Shown here in pieces: positions 8,816-16,895 of a stretch of DNA of 64,000 nt; position 1 is the first letter of the stretch, and every line of letters starts with the position of its first letter. The notes beneath the pieces were generated by a model that saw only the letters and a list, made by a program, of their open reading frames with translations, ran no database searches and had not been told where the DNA came from. The stretch lies in the NCBI GenBank assembly GCA_022842325.1, contig JALHPU010000018.1:1-64000 (forward strand), in the 5' to 3' direction. The translations under genes were made by a program, and so were the position numbers. This DNA is from Sulfuritalea sp. (lineage in GTDB: Bacteria > Pseudomonadota > Gammaproteobacteria > Burkholderiales > Rhodocyclaceae).

Positions 8816-8936
8816 TTTTATATCGAACAAGCTGGCCGGGTGCATATTGGAGACAGGCCGCGCCGCAGAAAACCCAAGCCAACCAACATATTGGCAAACG
8901 GTCAGCTTCCTCAGGGATTAATAGTTCGATATAAAA
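8816..8936. promoter_or_regulatory. Divergent regulatory region with paired 13-bp sites
   Basis: TTTTATATCGAAC at 8816-8828 and its exact reverse complement at 8924-8936 lie 95 bases apart, each reading outward into its own gene as GTTCGATATAAAA. Similarity continues beyond the 13 bases (TCAGTCGAC on one side, CAGGTTGAC on the other). They are probable operators, or operator-overlapped -10 elements (TATAAA), for the MarR protein. Confidence 0.6.
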
Positions 8937-9083
8937 CAGGTTGACTTCAATTTACGTGCTCGTCACAATCCACTTTGGTCTCGACAGCCGAGCCGGTGCT
9001 CTGCTGCAAGCGCAGAACGGCGGCTTTAAACTCATTTCCAAGCAGGCGCCGCAAAGACGCCGAATCATCATAAAGGACGTCGC

Positions 9084-10934
9084 ATGAGCCCCATTGCCCG
9101 CAAGCCGGCCGAACTGTTCGTCGATCCGGTAGTGACACTCGAAGCCCGGCCGGACGGCACCCGGCTGTTTCGCTCGGCCCTGACGCTGCCTGCCTACGCG
9201 CGCTGTTCCGGCGAGTGGCTGGAGCGCTGGGCGGCTGCGACGCCGGACGCGATCCTGATCGCCGAACGCGGTGCGGACGGTGCCTGGGTCAAGGTGACGT
9301 ACGGCGAGGCTCTGGCGCGCGTCTATCGCATCGCCACCTGGCTGCTCGGGCAGAAGCTCTCGCCCGAGCGGCCGGTGCTGGTGCTCTCCGACAACGGCAT
9401 CGAACACGCCCTGCTGATGCTGGCCTGCCTGCATGTCGGTGTGCCGATCAGCCCGGTCTCGCCGGGCAACTCGCTGCTCTCGAAGGATTTCCTCAAGCTC
9501 AAGGCCAACGTCGAACTGCTGCGCCCCGGCGTGATCTTCGCCGACGGCATCGAGCGCTTCATGCCGGCGCTTAACGCGATATCCGGCCTGCATGACGCGG
9601 TGATCGTCGCCGGCAGCCGGAGTACGCCGCAACCCGGCACGCTGCCGTTTGCCGAGATCGCAGGAGTCGGCGCCGACGACACGGCGGTGAAGGCGGCCTT
9701 CGCTGCCATCACGCCCGACACCATCGCCAAGTTCCTGTTTACCTCCGGCTCGGTCGGCACGCCGAAAGCGGTCATCACGACGCAGCGCATGATGTGCTCC
9801 AACGCCGAAATGAAGTCGGTGATCTGGCCCTTCCTCAACCAGCAGAAGCCGGTGATCGTGGACTGGCTGCCGTGGAGCCACGTCTTCGGCGGCAGCCACA
9901 ACTTCAACAAGGTGGTGCGCTTCGGCGGCAGCCTCTACATCGACGACGGCAAGCCGCTGCCGGCGCTGCTGCCGAAGACGGTGAAGAACCTGACCGACGT
10001 TTCGCCCACCATTTATTTCAGCGTGCCGCTGGCCTACGGCCTGCTGGTGGCGCAGCTGCGCGACAACGCCGCACTGCGCAAGAGCTTCTTCGCCCGCCTG
10101 CAGATCATTTTCTACGCCGGCGCCGCGCTGCCGCAATCGACCTGGGACGAGCTGGAACGCCTGGCCATCATGGAACTCGGCCACCCGGTGGTCATGCTCT
10201 CGTCCTGGGGCTCGACCGAGACCGCGCCGGCGGCCACCGACTGCCATTTCCAGGCCGTGCGCTCCGGCGTGATCGGCGTGCCGATTCCCGGCACCACGCT
10301 GAAGCTGGTGCCGGTGGCCGACAAGCTCGAAGTGCGGGTCAAGGGTCCCAACGTCTTCCCCGGCTACTGGAAGCAGCCCGAGCTGACCAAGGCCGCCTTC
10401 GACGAAGAAGGCTTCTACATGATCGGCGACGCGGTGTCCTTCGTCGATCCGGCGCGCCCCGAGCAGGGCCTGCTGTTCGACGGCCGCGTCGCCGAGGATT
10501 TCAAGCTGCTCTCGGGCACCTGGGTGCATGTCGGGTCCTTGCGCGTGGCCGGCATCAGCGCGCTGTCGCCGGTGGCGCAGGACATCGTGGTCACCGGCCA
10601 CGACCGTGACGACATCGGCTTCATGGTCTTCCCCAACATCGCCGAGTGCCGCCGCGTTGCCGGCCTCGCCGACGATGCGGCGGTCGACGTCGTGGTCGGC
10701 CACCCGGCGATCAAGGAGCGCCTGCGCGAAGGCCTGGTGCGCCTCAAGCAGCAGGGCGGCGGATCGTCCACCTACCCGGCGCGGGCGCTGCTGCTGGCCG
10801 AGCCGCCCTCGTCCGAGGCCGGCGAAATGACCGACAAGGGCTACATCAACCAGCGCGCGGTGCTGACCCGCCGCGCCGACCGCGTACTCGAACTGCATTC
10901 CGACGCGCCCGATTCGAGCGTCATTTTCATTTAA
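9084..10934 (+). CDS. Feruloyl-CoA synthase-like acid:CoA ligase
   Basis: This acyl/aryl-adenylating enzyme activates a carboxylic acid with ATP and CoA. At 616 residues it has the length and N-terminal style of the feruloyl-CoA synthase group. Motifs include the A3 loop TSGSVGTPK (about 220-228), the A5 motif SSWGSTET, the A7/A8 region (MIGDAV, FKLLSGTWVHVG) and the catalytic Lys in MTDKGY (about 585). It is first in the cluster and divergent from marR. Downstream genes for a crotonase, an acyl-CoA dehydrogenase and 4-hydroxybenzoyl-CoA-type thioesterases suggest a phenylpropenoid or other aryl acid as substrate. Residues about 194-201 (VGADDTAV) coincide with a dispersed-repeat copy. Confidence 0.85.
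   Translation: MSPIARKPAELFVDPVVTLEARPDGTRLFRSALTLPAYARCSGEWLERWAAATPDAILIAERGADGAWVKVTYGEALARVYRIATWLLGQKLSPERPVLVLSDNGIEHALLMLACLHVGVPISPVSPGNSLLSKDFLKLKANVELLRPGVIFADGIERFMPALNAISGLHDAVIVAGSRSTPQPGTLPFAEIAGVGADDTAVKAAFAAITPDTIAKFLFTSGSVGTPKAVITTQRMMCSNAEMKSVIWPFLNQQKPVIVDWLPWSHVFGGSHNFNKVVRFGGSLYIDDGKPLPALLPKTVKNLTDVSPTIYFSVPLAYGLLVAQLRDNAALRKSFFARLQIIFYAGAALPQSTWDELERLAIMELGHPVVMLSSWGSTETAPAATDCHFQAVRSGVIGVPIPGTTLKLVPVADKLEVRVKGPNVFPGYWKQPELTKAAFDEEGFYMIGDAVSFVDPARPEQGLLFDGRVAEDFKLLSGTWVHVGSLRVAGISALSPVAQDIVVTGHDRDDIGFMVFPNIAECRRVAGLADDAAVDVVVGHPAIKERLREGLVRLKQQGGGSSTYPARALLLAEPPSSEAGEMTDKGYINQRAVLTRRADRVLELHSDAPDSSVIFI
9665..9686 (+). repeat. Dispersed 22-nt repeat, copy inside the CoA ligase
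   Basis: It starts AGTCGGCGCCGA and ends ACGGCG. It encodes VGADDTAV just before the ATP-binding loop region. Confidence 0.75.
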
Positions 10935-10957
10935 TGCGGTGCATGCCAAATTGTGGG

Positions 10958-10994
10958 GCAGACTTCAGTCTGCCATGGCTGGCTGAAGCCAGCC
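10958..10994 (+). repeat. Two adjacent short hairpins between ligase and crotonase
   Basis: GCAGACT-TC-AGTCTGC (10958-10973) and GGCTGGCT-GA-AGCCAGCC (10977-10994) stand back to back. The GGCTGGCT/AGCCAGCC stem recurs at 13048-13069 in another spacer of this cluster. Possible roles are attenuation within the operon or a REP-like element. Confidence 0.65.
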
Positions 10995-11049
10995 CTGCAG
11001 TGGCCTCGGCACTTGCGAAACAGACCCCGATGTTTTCAAGGAACACCCC

Positions 11050-11820
11050 GTGACCGACAAACTCGTAACCCATACGCTCGACGGCCTGGTCTATACGATC
11101 ACGCTGAGCCGTCCGGCCAAGCGCAACGCCATCAGCGACCGCCTGCTCGAAGCGCTGGAAAAGGCCTGGGAGGCGCGGCCCGAAGAGGCACGCGTGGTGA
11201 TCCTGGCCGGCGCCGGTGACCACTTCTGCGCCGGCCTCGACCTCACCGAGCACCAGCACCGCGAACCCTCCGGCGTCATGCTGCACTCGCAGGGCTGGCA
11301 CCGCGTCTTCGGCAAGATCCACCAGACCGGCATCCCGGTGGTCGCCGTGCTGCACGGCGCGGTGATCGGCGGCGGGCTGGAACTCGCCACCTCGACCCAT
11401 GTCCGCATCGCCGAGCCGAACACCATTTACCAGCTGCCGGAAGGCCGCCACGGCATCTATGTCGGCGGCGGCGCCTCGGTGCGCGTGGCGCGCATCGTCG
11501 GCCCCGGCCGCATGGCCGAGATGATGCTGACCGGCCGCATCCTGAATGCCGACGAAGGCCAGGCACTGGGCCTGTCGCACTATCTTGTCGGCAAGGGCGA
11601 AGGTCTGGCCAAGGCGCAGGAGCTGGCCAGGCGCATTGCCGAGAATGCGCCGCTGGCCAACTACGCCATGGTCACCACGATCCAGCGCATCAGCAACATG
11701 TCCTCCGACGACGGCCTCTACGTCGAGTCGCTGATGGCGGCGGTGGCCCAGACCAGCCCTGAAGTGACCGCGCGCATCGGATCCTTCCTCAACCGCAAGG
11801 CGAAGGGTCCGCAACAGTGA
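11050..11820 (+). CDS. Enoyl-CoA hydratase/isomerase (crotonase) family protein
   Basis: A crotonase-fold enzyme of 256 residues starting at a GTG preceded by AAGGA. The first oxyanion-hole loop is CAGLDL (about 59-64) and the second is IGGGLEL (about 110-116). A hydratase Glu lies near LPEGRHG (about 133). It could hydrate an arylacrylyl-CoA in a beta-oxidation-like route or act as a hydratase/lyase. It lacks the hydroxycinnamoyl-CoA hydratase-lyase loop with Met and Tyr (GMDLKEY-type), so a plain hydratase is favoured. Its stop overlaps the GTG of the SDR remnant, which suggests the deleted gene once followed in the operon. Confidence 0.85.
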   Translation: MTDKLVTHTLDGLVYTITLSRPAKRNAISDRLLEALEKAWEARPEEARVVILAGAGDHFCAGLDLTEHQHREPSGVMLHSQGWHRVFGKIHQTGIPVVAVLHGAVIGGGLELATSTHVRIAEPNTIYQLPEGRHGIYVGGGASVRVARIVGPGRMAEMMLTGRILNADEGQALGLSHYLVGKGEGLAKAQELARRIAENAPLANYAMVTTIQRISNMSSDDGLYVESLMAAVAQTSPEVTARIGSFLNRKAKGPQQ

Positions 11821-12044
11821 ATTGGCAAGTTCTCGGTGCCATTGCGCCGGGCCTGTTCTACACGCCTATGATGGAGTCCCTGCCGCCCGAGGTGCAGGAA
11901 TCGCTCGGCAAGTCCGTGCCTTTCCCGCCGCGCCTGGGCCGGCCGGCCGAGTTTGCCCAGCTCGCCGCGCACATCGTCGAAAACGAAATGCTCAACGGCG
12001 AATCCATCCGCCTCGACGGAGCCGTGCGCCTAGCGCCAAAATAA
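11817..12044 (+). pseudogene. C-terminal remnant of an SDR 3-hydroxyacyl-CoA dehydrogenase
   Basis: Only the last ~65 residues of a short-chain dehydrogenase of the type-II 3-hydroxyacyl-CoA dehydrogenase (HSD10-like) group remain: [26 protein letters not shown] and [17 protein letters not shown], all standard for that family's end. The Rossmann fold with TGxxxGIG, and the Ser-Tyr-Lys catalytic core (about 180 residues), are absent. The frame starts at a GTG overlapping the crotonase stop with about ten unrelated residues, so an internal deletion joined the crotonase end to the SDR 3' part. Loss of this step would interrupt a complete beta-oxidation cycle from this operon. Confidence 0.8.
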
Positions 12045-12057
12045 TCCGGAGCCCAGC

Positions 12058-12477
12058 ATGCCCCGCAGCACCCTCTACAAGCACCGCATCGCCTTCGCCG
12101 ACTGCGACCCCGCGCAGATCGTCTTCTTCGCCAACTACTTCAAGTGGTTCGACACCAGCGGCTTCGAATTCTTCGTCGCCTGCGGCGTGCCGCCCTGGCG
12201 CGATACCGCGGCGAAAGGCGGCATCATCGGCGCGCCGCTGGTGAAGGCGACGGCGACCTTCCTGAATTCCGCCACCTACGGCGAGGACGTGGTGATCGAG
12301 AGCTGGGTCGAGGAGTGGCGCACCAAAAGCTTCGTCATGCGCCACGTCGCGCGCCGCGGCGACACCATCCTGGCCGAGGGCGAGGACATCCGCGTCTTCG
12401 CCATCATGGACCCCGAGCAGCCGACCCGCATCCGGGCCGTGCCCATCCCCCCCGAAATTCGTGCGCTGTGCGAATAG
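12058..12477 (+). CDS. 4-hydroxybenzoyl-CoA thioesterase-like hotdog protein (copy 1)
   Basis: A single-hotdog thioesterase of 139 residues resembling the Pseudomonas CBS-3 type 4-hydroxybenzoyl-CoA thioesterase. The catalytic Asp lies in ADCDPAQIVFF (Asp about 17) and the tail ends in IPPEIRALC, much as the CBS-3 enzyme ends. CGVPPW and the EEWRTKSFVMRH strand are also typical. It should hydrolyse an aryl-CoA ester and release the free acid plus CoA. A tandem paralogue follows after 21 bases. The pair sits between the SDR remnant and the acyl-CoA dehydrogenase, so the products are probably benzoate-type acids. Confidence 0.85.
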   Translation: MPRSTLYKHRIAFADCDPAQIVFFANYFKWFDTSGFEFFVACGVPPWRDTAAKGGIIGAPLVKATATFLNSATYGEDVVIESWVEEWRTKSFVMRHVARRGDTILAEGEDIRVFAIMDPEQPTRIRAVPIPPEIRALCE

Positions 12478-12498
12478 GCAGACTTTCCGGAACCCATC

Positions 12499-12918
12499 AT
12501 GCCCCGTAGCCATACCTACCGCCTGCGCGTCGAATTCGGCGATTGCGATCCGGCCCAGATCGTCTTCTATCCCAACTTCTTCAAGTGGATGGACATCGCC
12601 GCGCTGCACTTCTTCAATGCCTGCGGCATCGAAAGCTGGCGCCAGACCAAGGCCGACTGGGGCATCATCGGCGCGCCGCTGGTCGGCGCCTCGGCCAGGT
12701 TCGTCAGTTCCGCCACCTACCCCGAAGCCATCGAGGTCGATACCTCGATCGTCGAAATCAGCGGCAAGGCCTTCGTCCTCAAGCATGTCATCCGCCGCGG
12801 CGACACCGTGCTGGCGGAAGGCGAGGAGAAGCGCATCTTCGCCATCGAGGACCCGGCCGACCCCAAGCGCATCAAGGCCGTGGCGATTCCCGAATCGCTG
12901 CTGGCGCAATGGCAATGA
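12499..12918 (+). CDS. 4-hydroxybenzoyl-CoA thioesterase-like hotdog protein (copy 2)
   Basis: The same length and fold as the preceding gene, with FGDCDPAQIVFYPNFFKW carrying the conserved Asp (about 17) and FVLKHVIRRGDTVLAEGEE matching the second strand pair. The copies are clearly paralogous but differ enough (CGIESW against CGVPPW, VEISGKAF against VEEWRTKSF) for different substrates or for a hetero-oligomer. This copy lacks the Trp-Arg pair that the first shares with characterised 4-hydroxybenzoyl-CoA thioesterases, so it may accept another acyl group. A hairpin-rich spacer of 181 bases separates it from the acyl-CoA dehydrogenase gene. Confidence 0.84.
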   Translation: MPRSHTYRLRVEFGDCDPAQIVFYPNFFKWMDIAALHFFNACGIESWRQTKADWGIIGAPLVGASARFVSSATYPEAIEVDTSIVEISGKAFVLKHVIRRGDTVLAEGEEKRIFAIEDPADPKRIKAVAIPESLLAQWQ

Positions 12919-13099
12919 GCGCCCCGCACGGCTGCCCGAAGGGGCGCAAGACACAAACCCGAGCCGCGCAGCGGCGAACCGCCGTCACCCCCTCCCGTGG
13001 GGGCGAAGGCAGGGTTTCGCGGAGCACTGCTCCGCGCTGCTGCAGCCGGCTGGCTGTGCAAAGCCAGCCGTGGGCTGGGGCTGGGGGGAGGGTAGTTCC
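12919..13099 (+). repeat. Hairpin-rich spacer related to 3013-3191
   Basis: Ordered blocks match the 3.0-kb spacer: GAGCCGCG, CGGCGAACC, a 9+1+9 palindrome with CGCGGAGCA arms at 13018-13036, a GGCTGGCT/AGCCAGCC stem at 13048-13069, and a G-rich end running into the next start codon. It holds no gene. It is probably a REP/BIME-type mosaic that also supplies the ribosome-binding region. Confidence 0.6.
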
Positions 13100-14884
13100 A
13101 TGAACTACGCCGCACCGCTGGCCGACATGCGCTTCCTGCTGCAGGAAGTCGCGGGGCTGCGCGAGATCGCGCAATTGCCCGGCTGCGAGGAGGCCACGCC
13201 CGACCTGGTCGACGCCGTGCTGGAGGAAGCCGGCAAGTTCGCCGCCGGCGTGCTGGCGCCGCTCAACAGTGTCGGCGACCGCGAGAGCTGCCGCCTCGAG
13301 AACGGCAAGGTCATCACGCCGCCGGGCTGGAGCGAAGCCTATAAAGCTTTCGCCGAGGGCGGCTGGGTCGGCCTCGGGCTCTCGCCCGACTACGGCGGCC
13401 AGGGTCTGCCCAAGTGCGTGGCGACTCCCGTCTGGGAAATGTGGTTCTCGGCCAATACGGCCTTCACCATGCTGCCACAGCTCAACACCGGCGAAGCCGA
13501 GGCCATCCTGCTCGCCGCCAGCGACGAACTCAAGGCCACCTACCTGCAGAAGCTGGTGACCGGCGAGTGGGGCGGCACCATGAACCTGACCGAGCCGCAG
13601 GCCGGCTCCGACCTCGCCGCGATCCGCTGCCGCGCCGAGCCGCAGGCCGACGGCAGCTACCGCCTCAGCGGGCAGAAGATTTTCATTTCCTACGGCGACC
13701 ACGAGATCACGCCCAACATCGTGCACCTGGTGCTGGCGCGCCTGCCCGATGCGCCGCCGGGCGTGAAGGGCATTTCGATGTTCCTGGTGCCCAAATATCT
13801 GGTCAATCCTGATGGCAGCCTTGGCGCGAAGAACGACGTGCGCTGCGTCGGCCTCGAACACAAGTTGGGCATCCACGGCAGCCCGACCTGCGCCATGAGC
13901 TTCGGCGACGGAGAAGGTGCCGTCGGCTGGATCGTCGGCCAGCCCAATCGCGGTCTCGAATACATGTTCATCATGATGAACGAGGCGCGCTTCGGCGTCG
14001 GCGTGCAGGGCATCGGCATCGGCGAGCGCGCCTACCAGCAGGCGCTGACCTTCGCCCGCGAGCGCGTGCAGGGGCGCGACGCGGTGACCGGCGCCGTGGG
14101 CCAGCCGATCATCAATCATCCCGACGTCAAACGCATGCTGCTGACCATGCGCGCCCGCATCATGGCCATGCGCGCGCTGGCCTGCACGGCAGCCGGCTGG
14201 TTCGATATCGCGCGCCACTCGCCGGACCAGCCCGCGGCCGACAAGGCGAAGCGCTACGTCGACCTGCTGATGCCGGTGGTCAAGGGCTGGAGCACCGAGA
14301 CCTGCCAGCAAATCTGCTACGACGCGATCCAGGTGCATGGCGGCATGGGTTTCGTCGAGGAAACCGGCGTCGCCCAGCACTACCGCGATGCGCGCATCAT
14401 CACCATCTACGAAGGCACCACCGGCATCCAGGCCAACGACCTGGTCGGGCGCAAGGTGCTGCGCGAAAACGGCGCGACCTTGCGCGAACTGATCATCGAA
14501 ATGCGCGGCGTCGCCGCCGACCTTGCGGCGACCGAAGGCATGCAATCCATGGCGGTGCGCCTCGACGAGGACATCGCCGCGCTGAAACGTGCGCTGGACT
14601 GGATCCTGGCGAATGGCAAGGACAAGCTGGCCGCCGTGCTGGCTGGCGCGGTGCCTTTCCTGCACTTGCTGGGAACGGTCTGCGGCAGCTGGCAGCTCGC
14701 GCGCGTCGCGCTCGCCGCAACGCGGCAGGGCGACGGCAACAGCTACGGCGCCGACTACCTGCGCGGCCTGATCGAACTCGCCCGCTTCCACGCCCACGCC
14801 CTCGCGGTGCAGGCGCCGGCCCTGTCGGCGGCAATAGTCGGCGCTGGCGAGACGGCGGCCGAGAGCAGGTACGCCCTTCAGTAA
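13100..14884 (+). CDS. Acyl-CoA dehydrogenase, long C-terminal-domain type
   Basis: A flavin (FAD) acyl-CoA dehydrogenase of 594 residues, the DmdC/long type with an extra C-terminal domain beyond the usual ~380. The FAD/substrate motif MNLTEPQAGSDLA and the RFGVGVQGIGI helix are present. The catalytic base is the Glu of IYEGTTGIQ (about 438). The start ATG at 13100 follows a G-rich ribosome-binding stretch; the frame is open upstream through the hairpin spacer but that part is not protein-like. It would desaturate an aryl-propanoyl or similar acyl-CoA in the pathway begun by the ligase. The last 16 codons include a dispersed-repeat copy. Confidence 0.9.
   Translation: MNYAAPLADMRFLLQEVAGLREIAQLPGCEEATPDLVDAVLEEAGKFAAGVLAPLNSVGDRESCRLENGKVITPPGWSEAYKAFAEGGWVGLGLSPDYGGQGLPKCVATPVWEMWFSANTAFTMLPQLNTGEAEAILLAASDELKATYLQKLVTGEWGGTMNLTEPQAGSDLAAIRCRAEPQADGSYRLSGQKIFISYGDHEITPNIVHLVLARLPDAPPGVKGISMFLVPKYLVNPDGSLGAKNDVRCVGLEHKLGIHGSPTCAMSFGDGEGAVGWIVGQPNRGLEYMFIMMNEARFGVGVQGIGIGERAYQQALTFARERVQGRDAVTGAVGQPIINHPDVKRMLLTMRARIMAMRALACTAAGWFDIARHSPDQPAADKAKRYVDLLMPVVKGWSTETCQQICYDAIQVHGGMGFVEETGVAQHYRDARIITIYEGTTGIQANDLVGRKVLRENGATLRELIIEMRGVAADLAATEGMQSMAVRLDEDIAALKRALDWILANGKDKLAAVLAGAVPFLHLLGTVCGSWQLARVALAATRQGDGNSYGADYLRGLIELARFHAHALAVQAPALSAAIVGAGETAAESRYALQ
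14836..14858 (+). repeat. Dispersed 22-nt repeat at the 3' end of the acyl-CoA dehydrogenase
   Basis: It starts AGTCGGCGCTGG and ends GACGGCGG. It encodes VGAGETAA, ten codons before the stop. Confidence 0.75.
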
Positions 14885-14924
14885 GCGGGGCGTCGCGGCT
14901 TGATCCCGTAGTCCGATTGCCGAC

Positions 14925-14953
14925 TTCACCGGCATCAGTACGATGCCGGTGAA
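14925..14953. terminator. Perfect 12-bp hairpin between convergent genes
   Basis: TTCACCGGCATC and GATGCCGGTGAA pair around a 5-base loop. There is no strong T-run, but the position between the acyl-CoA dehydrogenase and the convergent lysR fits a bidirectional terminator. Confidence 0.6.
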
Positions 14954-15064
14954 TGATTGGAGTCTGGGACTCTGCCGAGCTCACACAATCGGCCATCAGC
15001 GGACGTAGTGCCCTCCAAAAACAGATGCGTTTGAACGGCGGGTAACTCATCAGATACCTGCCGT

Positions 15065-16019
15065 TCAGCCCAGTGTAAGCGAGGCCGCTCCAATCGCTAT
15101 TGCCGCGGTCACGTTGTCGCGGTCCCAATAGGGCTCGGTACCGATGCGAGCAATCAGGAAGTCGATGAAGGCGCGCACCTTCGCAGGCAAGTGCCGGGAC
15201 GGCAGATACATCGCATAGACGTGGCGCTCGACCGGGATGTACTCCGAAAGCACCGCCTGCAACTTCCCAGCCTGCAAGTCCTTGCCAATAATAAACGTCG
15301 GTAGTAGCGCCACGCCCAGACCACCCAAGACTGCCTGCGACAAGGCCTCGTCGTCATCGACATGCAGCGAACCTGAAACCGGTACGTCGATTTCTCCCTT
15401 TGGTCCATTGAACCGCCACAAGCCGTGCTCTCCGGAACGGGTGTAGTTCAGGCAGTTGTGATGCACCAGATCGGCGGGGATGAGCGGCAGGCCGATTTTT
15501 TCAAAATACGCCGGCGTACCGCACAATTTGCACCGCACGGGTGCGAGCTTTCTCGCCACCAGGGTCAGCGGCGGTTGGGCCGTGACGCGAATAGCCATGT
15601 CGTACCCCTCCTCGGCCAGATCGATCAGGCGGTCGGTGATGGTGAGCTCCATCTTCAATCTCGGGTACGCGGTGAGGAAATCGGTCAGCGTCGGGGCGGT
15701 GTGCAACGTGCCGAAGGCCACCGAGGCGCTGACACGAAGAGTGCCGCGGGGCTCGTCGTTGATGCTGCCGACGACCTGCTCGAGTTGATGCGCCTCTTCC
15801 AGGATCCGCCCCGAATGGGCTGCCACGACCTTGGCCGATCTCGATCAGACTCAAGTACCGCGTGGTGCGATTGAGCAGGCGGGCTCCCAGGGCGATTTCC
15901 AGTTTGGCGACTGCCTTGCTGACCGCTGAACGGGAAGTGCTCAGGCGACGTGCGGCTTCAGCAAAACTGCCCGCCTCGGCTACGCGGGCAAATACCGCCA
16001 ACAAATTCAGATCAAACAT
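15065..16019 (-). pseudogene. LysR-type regulator, module copy A, frameshifted
   Basis: The N-terminal winged helix (MFDLNLLAVFARVAEAGSFAEA... RTTRYLSLIEIG) and the co-inducer-binding domain (RILEEAHQLEQV to the stop) lie in two frames. Removing one base in the GGCC at 15833-15836 restores a full-length LysR protein colinear with the intact paralogue at 27364-28284, so this is a single-base insertion (real decay or a sequencing error). Both paralogues share the SASVAFGTLH, RHVYAMYLP and PPYWDR-like segments. It is divergent from the rnk-like gene across an operator-like palindrome. If truly broken, regulation of module A may fall to the paralogue at 27.4 kb. Confidence 0.85.
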
Positions 16020-16055
16020 GAAGCCGCGCCTTATCCGACTGGTCTTGCGTTCAAT

Positions 16056-16074
16056 TGTATCCCTGGAGGATACA
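16056..16074. promoter_or_regulatory. Operator-like palindrome between lysR and rnk, copy A
   Basis: TGTATCC-CTGGA-GGATACA. The T-N11-A type dyad fits a LysR-binding site, and the ATACAAT on the lysR strand could be its -10 box. A related but less symmetric sequence occupies the same place in copy B (27337-27355). Confidence 0.55.
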
Positions 16075-16132
16075 TTTTGATTCCGATCCTGGGACTAATC
16101 AAGCCACGGTCTGTTGGCTAACATGCACCATT

Positions 16133-16579
16133 ATGAAACACGTCAATGCATCTGCCGATTTCCGCCATGACTCGCCCCCACAGAGGCCAGAGGATTTGGT
16201 CGTATCCCTGAGCGATTACGTCCGCTTGCGCGAACTCGTCGAAGATCACGCCTTGGCCGAAGAGCTGGAGCGGGCAATTGTTATTCCATCGGATCGTATC
16301 CCGAAGGATGTGGTCACGATGAACTCCCGCCTGATCTACTCCGACGAAAGTACCGGAATGACGCGCGAAGTCGAGTTGGTTTACCCCGACGAGGCCGATC
16401 ACGTGACGGGCCGGGTTTCGGTATTGGCCCCTGTCGGTTGCGCGCTCCTGGGCTTGAGTGTCGGGCAGTCGATTGACTGGGATCTACAGGGCGGCAAGGT
16501 TCATCGCCTGCGAGTCGAGCGTGTGCTTTCTCAGTCGCTGCACAGCGGCACCGAGTCGGCCGCCGTCGAGACCTGTTAG
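16133..16579 (+). CDS. Rnk/GreA-C-domain regulator, module copy A
   Basis: A 148-residue protein with an N-terminal helical region (about residues 1-55) and a GreA/GreB-type C-terminal domain (VVTMNSRLIYSDESTG, VSVLAPVGCALLGLSVGQSIDW). This matches the regulator-of-nucleoside-diphosphate-kinase (Rnk) group, which binds RNA polymerase near the secondary channel and modulates transcription. The start at 16133 is chosen because the copy-B gene begins at the equivalent codon and upstream sequence is not conserved. It is the first gene of a rightward set of five small genes and lies divergent to lysR. Confidence 0.82.
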   Translation: MKHVNASADFRHDSPPQRPEDLVVSLSDYVRLRELVEDHALAEELERAIVIPSDRIPKDVVTMNSRLIYSDESTGMTREVELVYPDEADHVTGRVSVLAPVGCALLGLSVGQSIDWDLQGGKVHRLRVERVLSQSLHSGTESAAVETC

Positions 16580-16593
16580 CCAGCGGCATCAGC

Positions 16594-16872
16594 ATGCAGA
16601 CACCGTGGATCAACGTGCTGACACGTCACACCAATTGCCTGCTTACCCAACAACCGGGACAGGTTTTTCACGCCATAAGCCGGGAATTCGAGTCGACTCT
16701 GATCCGTTGTGCACTGGCCGCCACGGGTGGGAGCCGCATGGATGCCGCCCGCTTGCTGGATATCGGCCGCAACACCATCACACGCAAGATCACCGCATTC
16801 GGGCTGGACAATATGGATGACTCATCCCGCCAGACGCACAAATCGCGGTCCCGCTCAAAACGGACTAAATAA
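16594..16872 (+). CDS. Fis-type HTH protein, module copy A
   Basis: A 92-residue DNA-binding protein whose C-terminal half (STLIRCALAATGG, RMDAARLLDIGRNTITRKI) is the Fis/NtrC helix-turn-helix. The N-terminal part resembles the Fis arm. The tail is rich in Arg, Lys and Ser. It could act as a nucleoid-associated or activator-type factor. It begins 14 bases after rnk. The copy-B homologue at 26554-26808 shares roughly three quarters of residues by eye, with best conservation in the HTH. Confidence 0.8.
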   Translation: MQTPWINVLTRHTNCLLTQQPGQVFHAISREFESTLIRCALAATGGSRMDAARLLDIGRNTITRKITAFGLDNMDDSSRQTHKSRSRSKRTK

Positions 16873-16895
16873 CAAACCACGCCGAGGAGGATCAA

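Noticed and set aside
11050-11820. Hydroxycinnamoyl-CoA hydratase-lyase (vanillin-forming Ech)
   Set aside because: The first oxyanion loop reads AGLDL followed by TEHQHRE and lacks the Met and Tyr signature of that enzyme, so only the crotonase family is claimed.
12872-14935. Very long open frame antisense to the acyl-CoA dehydrogenase
   Set aside because: It mirrors the high-GC third-position bias of the sense gene and has no family features. Similar shadows lie opposite the CoA ligase, the RND pump and gltB.
15501-16019. Reading the N-terminal part of the copy-A LysR as a separate small regulator
   Set aside because: The two frames join into a full LysR colinear with the paralogue at 27.4 kb after removing one base, so a frameshift explains it better.
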